The notes under the pieces are model-generated. The model was not told where the DNA came from, did not search any database, and was given only the letters and a program-made list of their open reading frames with translations. The position numbers and the translations under genes were made by a program. From Cardiobacteriaceae bacterium TAE3-ERU3 (GTDB lineage Bacteria > Pseudomonadota > Gammaproteobacteria > Cardiobacteriales > Cardiobacteriaceae), in NCBI GenBank assembly GCA_019218315.1, contig JAHUUI010000005.1, forward strand, positions 62,001 to 126,000: 64,000 bases of DNA, in the 5' to 3' direction. Shown here in pieces: positions 9,481 through 18,392 of the stretch. Positions within the stretch are counted from its first letter, which is position 1. Every line of letters starts with the position of its first letter.

Positions 9481-9856
9481 AAATAGCCTCTTGTGATTTG
9501 ATAACCGGTGCTTCAACTTGCCACATCCCATCTTCAAGACGACGATAGAAGCAGCTCTTTCGCCCAGTGTGACAGGCGATACCACCTTTTTGGCGCACCT
9601 GAGCAACGAGTGCATCACCATCGCAATCAAGCCATAACCCAACGACGGTTTGCGTATGCCCCGAGCTTTCACCTTTGTGCCACAAGCGCTGGCGTGAGCG
9701 GCTAAAGTAAACCATCTCACCGCGCGAGACTGTCTCACGCAGGGCAGCCTCATTCATCCACGCCTGCATGAGGACGGTGCCATCGTCTGCGTCCACAGCT
9801 GTAGCGCAGACGAGGCCTTGCGCATTAAAGCGCACTTCACTCAACCAATCAGCCAC
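9464..9856 (-). CDS. hisI: Phosphoribosyl-AMP cyclohydrolase
   Basis: A 130-residue enzyme that opens the purine ring of phosphoribosyl-AMP in histidine synthesis. It shows the conserved MQAWMNEAALRET and YFSRSRQRLWHKGE segments. The metal-binding region LDCDGDALVAQV and the GIACHTGRKSCFY cysteine segment follow. Its start overlaps the pta stop by 8 bp, and it overlaps hisE at its end, which points to translational coupling through the whole block. Confidence 0.95.
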   Translation of the reverse strand: MADWLSEVRFNAQGLVCATAVDADDGTVLMQAWMNEAALRETVSRGEMVYFSRSRQRLWHKGESSGHTQTVVGLWLDCDGDALVAQVRQKGGIACHTGRKSCFYRRLEDGMWQVEAPVIKSQEAIYGQSS

Positions 9857-11951
9857 GTTGGCTTGCCGCCTGTTCTGCTTGAACAGCAGTGATGGCGATC
9901 GTATAAAGAATATCGTCGATCAGCGCACCACGCGACAAGTCATTAACCGGCTTACGCATACCTTGCAATACCGGCCCCATCGAAATGGCATTCGCTGAAC
10001 GCTGCACTGCTTTATAAGTGGTATTACCGGTATTGAGATCCGGGAAGATAAATACCGTAGCCTGACCAGCAACCGGACTATTCGGCGCTTTGCTCTTGCC
10101 GACTGAGGCAATAGCAGCCGCATCGTATTGCAATGGACCATCGACGACGATATCAGGGCGCAGTTCGCGTACTTTATCCGTTGCGGCTTTAACCTTTTCA
10201 ACGTCTTCGCCAGTGCCGGATGTACCTGTTGAGTAACTGATCATCGCAACTTTTGGCTCGACGCCAAATGCTTTGGCCGTGTCATGCGACTGAATGGCAA
10301 TCTGGGCCAATTCATCTGCATTCGGGTTCGGCACAATCGCGCAGTCCCCGTAGACCAATACTTGCTCTGGCAAGCACATAAAGAATACTGATGACACCAT
10401 CTTCGCACCTGGGGCGGTTTTAATGATTTGCAGCGGTGGGCGCATGGTATTGGCCGTAGTGTGTACTGCACCAGAGACCAAACCATCAACTTCACCAGCT
10501 TCAAGCATCATCGTGCCAAGCATCACGTTATCTTCAAGCTGAGTACGGGCAAGAGTTTCATTCATGCCTTTGTGCTTACGCAACTCAACCAAGCGCGCAA
10601 TATAACGCTCACGCACCACATCAGGATCAATGATTGAAATATTATCGCCGAGCGTCACGCCTTGTTGTGCGGCAATTTCATTGACGCTATCAGGATTGGC
10701 TAGCAACACACATTTTGCCATACCACGCTCTGCACACTGGCTGGCTGCAACCACCGTACGCGGCTCATCACCTTCTGGCAGCACAATCGTCTTTTGCGCA
10801 GCAATCGCACGTTGCACAATGCTGTAGCGGAATGCAGCCGGAGAAATACTCGCTTTACGCACCTCTGTAAGGTAGGCATCAACCCAGTCGCTCTTGATAT
10901 GCTCAGCAAAAAATTCTTTAGTGTGCTGAATGCGGCGTGCATCATCATCCGGGATATGCTTATTGAAGTTATCCATGGCACGCGCAGTCTTCCAGCTGTT
11001 GGTATTAATCTGCAACACTGGCAACTTTGACTCTTCAAGCAATGGACGACACAGCTTCATGACGTTTTCAGATGGGCTGGTAGAACCCGTCAAAATCAAA
11101 CAGCCAAGATTATTACCCGACTTGGCTGAAATCGTGACTGCCATCAGCGTATCATCACGATCGCCCGGCGAGAAAATACAGTAGTTCGGCTTCAAGAACT
11201 CAACCGCATTGGGCACTGTACGCGCAAACATGACGTAATCATGCACACGGCGAGTTTCCAGCTCCCCTTCAAACAATACTTTGGCATTAAAGTGGCGCTT
11301 CAGATCCAACACTCGTGGCGCAGAAATATCAGCACGATTAGGAATCAAACCAAGCAGTTTAAAACGCTGACCAAAACGGCGCGAGCTGAAAATAGTATCG
11401 CCATCAAGGCAACCTTCCCCACCAACGTGATTGACAATCGCGCCGAGCAGATTACCTTTTTCATAACCACCAAACCCTTCAACTGAAAAATCGAGGCGGT
11501 TTTCAAGGCGGCTCAAGCTAGGCACTTTTGCACTGGTGACGAACACCACATCCGAACCCAATGAGCGGGCAATTTTCTGGTTAATCCCATTAGCGTAAGG
11601 TACGTTTGGCGTTTCGAGCAAACCTTCCATGACGATGATATCGGCATCGCCCTTCGCAGCCTCGAATTGCTGGATAACGTTTTCCATCAACTCATCAACA
11701 TTATGCGTATCGAGTGCTTTCTGCACCACTTCCGGGCGGATAGTCAACGACTCATCCTGCTTGCCGCGGCAATACTTTGCCATCATACGGCTGCTGTTAT
11801 CGACTGTATCACTGTCGCTGTTGTACTGCATCACTGGTTTATGGAAGCCAACTTTCATGCCTTGACGTTCCAGCGCGTGATACAGGCCCAATACTGCTGA
11901 GGTAAGCCCCGCCCCCTGATGGGTAGAGACTACTAAAATTGATTTAGCCAT
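9849..11951 (-). CDS. pta: Phosphate acetyltransferase, long form
   Basis: A 700-residue Pta of the three-domain type found in gammaproteobacteria. It has an N-terminal P-loop-like domain (residues 1-220, starting STHQGAGLTS), a central DRTGG domain, and the C-terminal catalytic phosphotransacetylase domain from about residue 370 with VLPEGDEPR and MISYSTGTSGTGEDVE. It interconverts acetyl-CoA and acetyl phosphate and acts with AckA, whose gene ends only 4 bp upstream. Confidence 0.97.
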   Translation of the reverse strand: MAKSILVVSTHQGAGLTSAVLGLYHALERQGMKVGFHKPVMQYNSDSDTVDNSSRMMAKYCRGKQDESLTIRPEVVQKALDTHNVDELMENVIQQFEAAKGDADIIVMEGLLETPNVPYANGINQKIARSLGSDVVFVTSAKVPSLSRLENRLDFSVEGFGGYEKGNLLGAIVNHVGGEGCLDGDTIFSSRRFGQRFKLLGLIPNRADISAPRVLDLKRHFNAKVLFEGELETRRVHDYVMFARTVPNAVEFLKPNYCIFSPGDRDDTLMAVTISAKSGNNLGCLILTGSTSPSENVMKLCRPLLEESKLPVLQINTNSWKTARAMDNFNKHIPDDDARRIQHTKEFFAEHIKSDWVDAYLTEVRKASISPAAFRYSIVQRAIAAQKTIVLPEGDEPRTVVAASQCAERGMAKCVLLANPDSVNEIAAQQGVTLGDNISIIDPDVVRERYIARLVELRKHKGMNETLARTQLEDNVMLGTMMLEAGEVDGLVSGAVHTTANTMRPPLQIIKTAPGAKMVSSVFFMCLPEQVLVYGDCAIVPNPNADELAQIAIQSHDTAKAFGVEPKVAMISYSTGTSGTGEDVEKVKAATDKVRELRPDIVVDGPLQYDAAAIASVGKSKAPNSPVAGQATVFIFPDLNTGNTTYKAVQRSANAISMGPVLQGMRKPVNDLSRGALIDDILYTIAITAVQAEQAASQRG

Positions 11952-11955
11952 GCTG

Positions 11956-13143
11956 TTACTCCTGCATTAATGCCAAAGTGTCACGGGCAATCATTAATTC
12001 TTCATTGGTTGGCACGACCCAAATTGGCAGACTGTTCGCTGCATCAATACGACCTTCTGCACCGCGGATGGTCGCTTCATTTTTCTCTTCATCAAGTGCG
12101 AAACCCATAAAGGCGAGCTTTTTAATCACTTCACTGCGCACATACGATGAGTTTTCGCCAATACCACCGGTAAATACCAGTGCATCCGCACCACCCAAGG
12201 CCACCATTTGCGCAGCGATGTGCTTCGCCAAGCGATAGTTATAGACGTCCATTGCGCGCTTAGCCGCTTCATTACCCGCTTCAACACCTTCTTCCAGCGT
12301 ACGGCAATCATTGGAAAGTCCAGAAAGACCGAGCAAGCCGGATTTTTTCCACAGCAAATCGGTTACTTCTTTTTCTTCCATACCAAATTGCTCAACGAGG
12401 ATACCAGGAATAGCAGGGTCAATATCACCTGATCGCGTGCCGTGAACGATGCCTTCAAGTGGTGTTAAGCCCATAGTCGTATCGACCGAGTGATCACCGT
12501 CAATCGCGGCAACTGAACCACCATTGCCGAGGTGTGCAATCACCAACTTGCTACCTTCTTTGCCGGTCAACTCCTGAACACGACCAGCAGTGTAACGATA
12601 GGAGGTACCGTGGAAGCCATAGCGACGGATACCCTTTTCTTTGTAAAGCTCATAAGGCAAAGCATATAAAAATGCCTGCTCAGGCATATGCTGATGGAAT
12701 GCAGTATCAAAGACCACAACTTGTGGCAACTCTTTAAAAGCTTCTCGCGCTGCATCAATACCTGCGACATGCGCCGGATTGTGCAAAGGTGCGATACGGA
12801 TACAATCCGCAATCTTATCGCGCACATCATCATTAACGCGCACAGATTCAGAAAAATACTCGCCACCATGAACGATACGGTGACCAATACCAACGACTTT
12901 GTCGAATAAGTTCAACTCTCGCAACTTAGCAACAATATCTTCCAACGCTTGTTTGTGAGTTCCTTCCGACAGTGTATGGGTTTCTTTTTCCCCATCGTAC
13001 TTAAATGTAATTTCGCCAGCCTGCCCACTTTGTCCGAGACGTTCGGCCAAACCTTTGAGTGACTCCTCTCCACTTGCAGGATCGATCAAAGCGAATTTAA
13101 CGCTAGACGAACCGCAATTTACCACCAATACCCATTCTGCCAT
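11956..13143 (-). CDS. ackA: Acetate kinase
   Basis: A 395-residue kinase that makes ATP and acetate from acetyl phosphate. Visible signatures are the N-terminal VNCGSSSVKF, HRIVHGG, the central RYGFHGTSYRY and VFTGGIGENSS near the C terminus. The start at 13143 was preferred over an ATG eight codons upstream because an AAGGAGT ribosome-binding site lies just before it. It is the first gene of the ackA-pta-hisIE-tatABC run. Its promoter must lie between 13144 and the small-RNA terminator at 13207, or transcription reads through that terminator. Confidence 0.97.
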   Translation of the reverse strand: MAEWVLVVNCGSSSVKFALIDPASGEESLKGLAERLGQSGQAGEITFKYDGEKETHTLSEGTHKQALEDIVAKLRELNLFDKVVGIGHRIVHGGEYFSESVRVNDDVRDKIADCIRIAPLHNPAHVAGIDAAREAFKELPQVVVFDTAFHQHMPEQAFLYALPYELYKEKGIRRYGFHGTSYRYTAGRVQELTGKEGSKLVIAHLGNGGSVAAIDGDHSVDTTMGLTPLEGIVHGTRSGDIDPAIPGILVEQFGMEEKEVTDLLWKKSGLLGLSGLSNDCRTLEEGVEAGNEAAKRAMDVYNYRLAKHIAAQMVALGGADALVFTGGIGENSSYVRSEVIKKLAFMGFALDEEKNEATIRGAEGRIDAANSLPIWVVPTNEELMIARDTLALMQE

Positions 13144-13206
13144 GCAAGACTCCTTGTATTTCATCATTCGGATATAATATCAAATTTCGTGTCTACTACT
13201 CGGACT

Positions 13207-13280
13207 AAAAAAAAGCCCCAAGCAAACGCTTGAGGCAAATCATCATGAGGCAATGTGACAGATTGCTTTCGCGCTCCATC
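13207..13280 (-). ncRNA. Predicted RyhB-like iron-responsive small RNA
   Basis: This region has the parts of a small-RNA gene. A promoter with an overlapping Fur-like box (13284-13315) precedes a predicted start near 13280. The RNA is about 74 nt and ends in a stem (13215-13223 with 13228-13236, one mismatch, 4-nt loop) followed by eight U (A run 13207-13214). The body contains GAAAGCA, then TCACATTGC followed by CTC. These are in the same order and near-identical to the conserved pairing core of E. coli RyhB. Two TTGCCTCA modules (complement of 13246-13253 and within 13229-13239) match the sdhC Shine-Dalgarno region. There is no ORF. The alternative reading is a plain 3' UTR terminator of the oxidoreductase gene upstream, but that would not explain the promoter, Fur box or RyhB-like core. 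Confidence 0.68.
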
Positions 13281-13283
13281 AAG

Positions 13284-13315
13284 CGTAATGATAACGATTC
13301 TTAAAAATATTGCAA
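13284..13315 (-). promoter_or_regulatory. Promoter with overlapping Fur-box-like site for the small RNA
   Basis: On the minus strand the -35 box is TTGCAA (13310-13315) and the -10 box is TATCAT (13288-13293), spaced 16 bp. The 19 bp at 13284-13302 match the E. coli Fur consensus at 13 of 19 positions when read on the plus strand, and they cover the -10 box. Repression by Fe-Fur is therefore expected. The match count was made by eye. Confidence 0.55.
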
Positions 13316-13339
13316 CAAGAAATCGCTACTATTAGTTTA

Positions 13340-15649
13340 TTACCCACTATTCTTTAGCAAATCAGCTTCGCTGCGCATAAAGCGTACAGCAATAAATTTA
13401 GACGTTGGCGTGTAACTTTTATCGCCAAAGCTCTCCAGCGGAACCAATGGATTAGTCTCGGGATAATACGCAGCACACTGCCCGGCAGGAATATCGTATG
13501 GCACAATTTCAAAACCGTGGATTGTTCGTGTACGCTGATCGCTCCACAGCGATGTAATATCGACGCGCTGTCCTTTTTCAAAACCTAACCGCTCGATATC
13601 ATTGGGGTTCATAAACACAATATCGCGCTTACCACGTATGCCGCGATAACGATCGTTATAGCTATAGACTGTGGTGTTGTACTGATCATGCGAGCGCAAC
13701 GTCTGCAAGATCAAATCAGGCTGTTCTTCATTATTTGGTACCGTGGTTTGCAGGATGCTTTCTGGCAACGGATTGGCTTTAAACACCGCCTTGCCACTAG
13801 CAGTCAACCAACGTCGTTCATCAGCAGCATTACCAAGGTGGAAACCACCAGGTTGCTGAACGCGCTTATTAAAGTCTTGGAAGCCATCAATAGTATCCTC
13901 AATCATATCTCGAATACGACTGTAGTCACCAATAGCCCAATCCCAATCTATCGGATGATTACCCAACGTTGCTTTCGCCATTCCAGCGATAATCGCTGGC
14001 TCTGATTTCAAGTGTTCAGATGCTGGTTCAAGCATACCGGAGGAAATATGTACCATCGAAAAAGTATCTTCAACCGTCACGCCCTGCCTTCCCTCACTCT
14101 GCATATCAAGCTCAGTACGGCCAAGGCAAGGCAAAATTAAAGCATCTTTGCCGTGTATCAAATGGCTGCGATTGAGCTTGGTCGCAATCTGCACCGTCAA
14201 ATCACATTGCTGCAAAGCAGCATGGGTCCGCGGGGTATCAGGTGTTGCCTGAGCAAAGTTACCACCAAGGCCAATAAAAACCTTTGACTCACCACGCTCC
14301 ATCGCACAAATCGCTTGCACGGTATTATGCCCATCATGACGCGGACTCTTGAACTTGAAGCGTTCATCCAACGCATCGAGCAGTTTTGCCGGTGGCGTTT
14401 CGTGAATACCAACGGTGCGATCACCTTGAACGTTACTGTGCCCACGCACCGGCGACAACCCGCAACCAGGCTTACCAACCTGACCACGTAACAATTGCAC
14501 GCTAACAATTTCCTGAATAATAGGCACAGAATGGCGATGCTGAGTGACGCCCATTGCCCAGCACATGATCACGCGCTCGGAATCACGATGCATAGCAGCA
14601 ATATTGCCAATCTCCTCTTTGCTCAGCCCTGACTGGGAGACGATATGTTCCCACTCGGTGGCATCTACCAATGCCAAATAATCATCCAGCCCTGTGGTAT
14701 GTTCTTCGAGAAATGCATGATCGAAAATAGGCTGACCTTCGCGTTCCCATTGCAAAAACCACTTCGCCACACCACGCATTACCGCCATATCACCACCCAA
14801 ATGTGGGTGATAAAAAGCAGTACTGGTTGGCTCAGAAGCATCGAAAATCATTTCCAGCTTTTCTTGCGGATTCTGAAAACGCTCCAAACCACGCTCTTTG
14901 AGCGGATTAAGGCAGATGACTTTCGCACCACGCTCAACGGCCTCACGCAATGGCTCAAGCATCCGTGGATGGTTCGTGCCGGGATTTTGCCCAATAACGA
15001 AAATACAATCAGCGTGATCAAAGTCCTGAATGACGACTGTACCCTTACCGACACCAATGGTTTCCTTCATGCCCGTACCACTTGCTTCGTGACACATATT
15101 TGAACAGTCCGGCATATTATTGGTGCCATAAGCGCGTGCAAAAAGCTGATACAGGAACGCTGCTTCATTACTCGCACGGCCTGAAGTATAAAACTCTACC
15201 GCGTCCGGGCTTTTTTGCGCTTTTAGATGCTTGGCAATTAATGCAAATGCATCATCCCATGTCGTCTCAACGTACTTATCCGTTGTCGCGTCATAACGCA
15301 TCGGATGGGTGATCCGGCCATTTTTCTCCAGCTCATGGTCACTTTGCTGCAACAACTCGGTAACCGTATGACGTGCAAAAAACTCCGGCTTGGCGAGGTT
15401 GGCGGTCGACTCCCAGTTAACCGCCTTTGCGCCATTTTCACAGAACTTGAATGCACCTTTTTCAGGTGCATCACCCCATGCACAGCCCGGACAATCAAAG
15501 CCAGCTGGCTGATTGGTCTTAAGCATGGCACGGGCATTTTGCAGGATTTTTTTACTTGCAACCCAGTTTTTCGCCACACTTTTGAGCGCACCCCAACCAC
15601 CAGCAGGCCCTTCATAATCATTGTATTTATCGTCAATTTTTCGTTTCAT
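13340..15649 (-). CDS. FdhF/YdeP-family molybdopterin-dependent oxidoreductase
   Basis: A 769-residue protein of the bis-MGD molybdoenzyme family, closest in pattern to YdeP-type formate-dehydrogenase-like proteins. The N-terminal cysteines are C53, C56 and C70 (FDCPGCAWGD and FKFCENGAKA). A NMCHEASG segment with Cys186 lies where formate dehydrogenases place their active-site residue. No selenocysteine codon or Tat signal is seen, so the enzyme is probably cytoplasmic. It follows an OFA transporter by 27 bp and fdhD by 1.7 kb, which argues for a formate or oxalate connection, but the substrate is unproven. The start codon lies in ATCATCATGA, complementary over 10 nt to the nearby small RNA. 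Confidence 0.85.
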   Translation of the reverse strand: MKRKIDDKYNDYEGPAGGWGALKSVAKNWVASKKILQNARAMLKTNQPAGFDCPGCAWGDAPEKGAFKFCENGAKAVNWESTANLAKPEFFARHTVTELLQQSDHELEKNGRITHPMRYDATTDKYVETTWDDAFALIAKHLKAQKSPDAVEFYTSGRASNEAAFLYQLFARAYGTNNMPDCSNMCHEASGTGMKETIGVGKGTVVIQDFDHADCIFVIGQNPGTNHPRMLEPLREAVERGAKVICLNPLKERGLERFQNPQEKLEMIFDASEPTSTAFYHPHLGGDMAVMRGVAKWFLQWEREGQPIFDHAFLEEHTTGLDDYLALVDATEWEHIVSQSGLSKEEIGNIAAMHRDSERVIMCWAMGVTQHRHSVPIIQEIVSVQLLRGQVGKPGCGLSPVRGHSNVQGDRTVGIHETPPAKLLDALDERFKFKSPRHDGHNTVQAICAMERGESKVFIGLGGNFAQATPDTPRTHAALQQCDLTVQIATKLNRSHLIHGKDALILPCLGRTELDMQSEGRQGVTVEDTFSMVHISSGMLEPASEHLKSEPAIIAGMAKATLGNHPIDWDWAIGDYSRIRDMIEDTIDGFQDFNKRVQQPGGFHLGNAADERRWLTASGKAVFKANPLPESILQTTVPNNEEQPDLILQTLRSHDQYNTTVYSYNDRYRGIRGKRDIVFMNPNDIERLGFEKGQRVDITSLWSDQRTRTIHGFEIVPYDIPAGQCAAYYPETNPLVPLESFGDKSYTPTSKFIAVRFMRSEADLLKNSG

Positions 15650-15676
15650 GATGATGTTCCGTGCAATACTCTACGA

Positions 15677-17200
15677 TCAGAATAAATCCAGCACCTTAAC
15701 AAATACCATGACAACACCGTAAACCAATGGCACACCAACAATCAGCCAGCTAATAATGGCACGCGCTGGGTGTGCTGAGGTCACTGCATCAGATACGCCA
15801 TGAATCACTTCACTGGCATCATCAAGTGTCTGGTGGCGATTCACTTCAATATGGTGTTTCTTATCAACCGGCTTAACCAGCAGATTCAAAATCAGACCGA
15901 CAATCAGCAGCCCAGCCATGATATACATCGTAATGCTATAGGCATCTGACGGCGCTACACCGCTATCAATTTGCCCCTGACGAATGTAGTTAACCAGAAC
16001 CGGGCCAATAATTGCGGCGGTTGACCATGCCAGCAAAATACGGCCGTGAATTGCACCGACTTCAAACGTGCCAAACAAATCGCGCAGATAAGCAGGAATT
16101 GTGGCAAAGCCGCCGCCATACATCGAGATAATCAAGCAGAAGCCGACGATAAACATCGTCAAGTTACCGCTTTCCCCGAAAGTAGGAATCAAGAAATAGA
16201 GAATTGCGCCAAAGACAAAGAATACTGAGTAGGTATTTTTACGACCAAGTAAATCTGACATACTTGACCAGAAGAAGCGCCCGCCCATATTGAACAAGCT
16301 CAGCAAACCAACAAATCCAGCCGCAGCTGCAACGCTTACCGCCAGATTTTCACCGACAGAGCTCACTGAAAACATTTCTTGGATCATGACGGATGCTTGC
16401 CCGAGTACGCCAATACCCGCGGTAATATTCAAGCACAATACGCCAAACAGCAGCCAAAATTGTGGCGTTCTCACCGCCTGCTTTGCACTGACATGCCCAT
16501 CAGAGACCAGCTTATTATTCGATACTTTAGGCTCATAGCCTTCAGGCTTCCAATCTGGCGCAGGTACCTTCACAGTAAACATGCCAAACATCATGAATAC
16601 GAAATAAAAAATCCCCAGCGTAACAAACGTTGGTACAAGGCCGACAGAAGTGGGGGTCGCGAAATGATCAAGCAACGCAACACTAAGTGGTGATGCCAAC
16701 ATCGCACCGCCACCAAAGCCCATAATAGCCAGGCCAGTCGCCATACCAGGGCGATCAGGGAACCATTTAATCAGCGTAGAAACAGGCGAAATATAGCCTA
16801 GCCCCAAGCCGATACCACCCAAGACGCCATTACCAAGATAGACCAGCCAAATATTGTGTAAATGCAGCCCTAGTGCTGAAACCAGAAAGCCACCTCCAAA
16901 ACAACAGGCAGAAATAAACATCGCCTTACGAGGGCCAGCACGCTCAAGCCATTGACCAAAAATAGCCGCAGAAGCACCAAGCACAGCCAATGCGATACTG
17001 AAAATCCAGCCAACAGTTGCCAAGCTCCAATCTGCTTCTGTCGAGGTACTAACGCCGAGCACACGCGTCATTGGTTCGTTGAAGACGCTATACGCATAAA
17101 TCTGGCCGATGGAAAGGTGAATAGCCAGAGCAGCAGGAGGAACCAGCCAACGATTAAAACCCGGTGGCGCTATTGAGTGAGATCGATCAAGAAAAGACAT
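15677..17200 (-). CDS. OFA-family MFS transporter (oxalate/formate antiporter-like)
   Basis: A 507-residue transporter with 12 or more hydrophobic segments. The N-terminal IHLSIGQIYAYSVFNEP segment and the YISPVSTLIKWFPDRPGMA loop are typical of the oxalate:formate antiporter family. A C-terminal extension of about 70 residues ends in another membrane helix. The gene lies between fdhD and a formate-dehydrogenase-like gene on the same strand. Carriage of formate, oxalate or a similar small acid is therefore likely, but cannot be settled from sequence. Confidence 0.8.
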   Translation of the reverse strand: MSFLDRSHSIAPPGFNRWLVPPAALAIHLSIGQIYAYSVFNEPMTRVLGVSTSTEADWSLATVGWIFSIALAVLGASAAIFGQWLERAGPRKAMFISACCFGGGFLVSALGLHLHNIWLVYLGNGVLGGIGLGLGYISPVSTLIKWFPDRPGMATGLAIMGFGGGAMLASPLSVALLDHFATPTSVGLVPTFVTLGIFYFVFMMFGMFTVKVPAPDWKPEGYEPKVSNNKLVSDGHVSAKQAVRTPQFWLLFGVLCLNITAGIGVLGQASVMIQEMFSVSSVGENLAVSVAAAAGFVGLLSLFNMGGRFFWSSMSDLLGRKNTYSVFFVFGAILYFLIPTFGESGNLTMFIVGFCLIISMYGGGFATIPAYLRDLFGTFEVGAIHGRILLAWSTAAIIGPVLVNYIRQGQIDSGVAPSDAYSITMYIMAGLLIVGLILNLLVKPVDKKHHIEVNRHQTLDDASEVIHGVSDAVTSAHPARAIISWLIVGVPLVYGVVMVFVKVLDLF

Positions 17201-17373
17201 ATAGACCCTCGTTTTTTGTTAAGTAAATATCAGTTATGTAAATTACTAAACAAAGCTTAATTAAAATCTCGGATCTTTACAATATCTATTTTTAACTGAA
17301 AAAAGCTTCAAAACAATCACTGCATATAAAACTATGCTTTTATTTATATTTAAAGTGCTAAAAACACAGCTCC

Positions 17374-18177
17374 CTACTCAATAATTCTTTTGGGGTAGCT
17401 ATAAATCACCAGCTTCTCCGGCCGCGCAAATCCAGCCAGCGTCAGGCCATAACGCCGCGCCAAGCGAACTCCTTTAGCTGTCGGCGCAGAAACTGCAACC
17501 AAAATACCACAGCCTGTATTGGCGGCTTTTTGTACCATTTCATAGCTTGCACGACTTGAAATAAGCAACCACCCATCCTGCCAATCGACTTTATGACGCG
17601 CCCCCCAGCCAATCAGTTTATCAAGCGCATTATGTCGCCCAACATCCTCATATACTGCTGCAATTTCACCACTCAGCGATACCCACGCAGCACCATGTAC
17701 AGCGCCAGTTTCTTGTCGTAATGGCTGATGCCGGTTCAATTCATCTAGTGCTTTTTCTATCGCATCGGCCGTCACTGTTTTGGTCGCGCGGATCTGCCGG
17801 CGCACATCAGGCAAATCTTCCAGCTTTTCCAAGCCACATAATCCACACCCTGTACGCCCGGCCATATTGCGCTTGATCTCACGCATCCGCTCACCGCCAA
17901 TACCTGCTACCCCAACGTCGATAATAAAGCCATCGCCCTGCTCTCGCACCAGTACCGTATCAATACGATCATACTCACTGACGACGTCCTCACTCAACGA
18001 AAAGCCCACTGCCAATTCGGGTAAATCAGCCGGGGTCGCCATTAAAACCGCATAAGAACGCTCGTTATAGCGGATCTCAACAGGCACTTCTTCAGCGAGA
18101 ATATCCTCACTAATTTCACCTGCTTCTCCACGGCGGATCACTTGAAATACCTGCGTATTTTTTACATTTTCTTCCAT
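17374..18177 (-). CDS. fdhD: Formate dehydrogenase accessory sulfurtransferase FdhD
   Basis: A 267-residue protein that passes sulfur from IscS to the molybdopterin cofactor of formate dehydrogenases. The catalytic cysteine pair is visible as GCGLCG with Cys111 and Cys114, together with the AVGFSLSEDVV and ALDKLIGWG segments. It is the first of three co-oriented genes with the OFA transporter and the YdeP-type oxidoreductase. This supports the view that the oxidoreductase needs sulfurated bis-MGD. The gap of 173 bp to the transporter gene is AT-rich and may hold a second promoter. Confidence 0.93.
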   Translation of the reverse strand: MEENVKNTQVFQVIRRGEAGEISEDILAEEVPVEIRYNERSYAVLMATPADLPELAVGFSLSEDVVSEYDRIDTVLVREQGDGFIIDVGVAGIGGERMREIKRNMAGRTGCGLCGLEKLEDLPDVRRQIRATKTVTADAIEKALDELNRHQPLRQETGAVHGAAWVSLSGEIAAVYEDVGRHNALDKLIGWGARHKVDWQDGWLLISSRASYEMVQKAANTGCGILVAVSAPTAKGVRLARRYGLTLAGFARPEKLVIYSYPKRIIE

Positions 18178-18325
18178 AGCGCCCCCTTAAATATATTTTG
18201 ACTGACCATACTTTTCGCTAACACCACACAATAATATCGCCGACAATCAGCTTTCATACAACTGGCAAGAGACGCTGGACAATACATATCACTTTTAGCA
18301 ATTCTGGATGAATTTCTTGATGGTA

Positions 18326-18355
18326 TTAAAAAGCCCCACTCATAAAAGTGGGGCT
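18326..18355 (-). terminator. Rho-independent terminator after the META lipoprotein gene
   Basis: A nine-pair stem AGCCCCACT/AGTGGGGCT (18332-18340 with 18347-18355) has a 6-nt loop and a short U-rich end on the minus strand. It lies 37 bp beyond the stop of the META-domain gene. Confidence 0.75.
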
Positions 18356-18392
18356 ATACTTACATCATAACAATTCAAGTTAAAAATACAGC

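Noticed and set aside
9481-9753. Longer hisE frame overlapping hisI
   Set aside because: The extra sequence is the shadow of hisI in another frame; HisE homology starts at the ATG at 9480.
13207-13240. Hairpin read simply as the terminator of the molybdopterin oxidoreductase gene
   Set aside because: It probably also serves that role. A promoter, Fur-like box and RyhB-like core precede it, so a small RNA explains more of the sequence.
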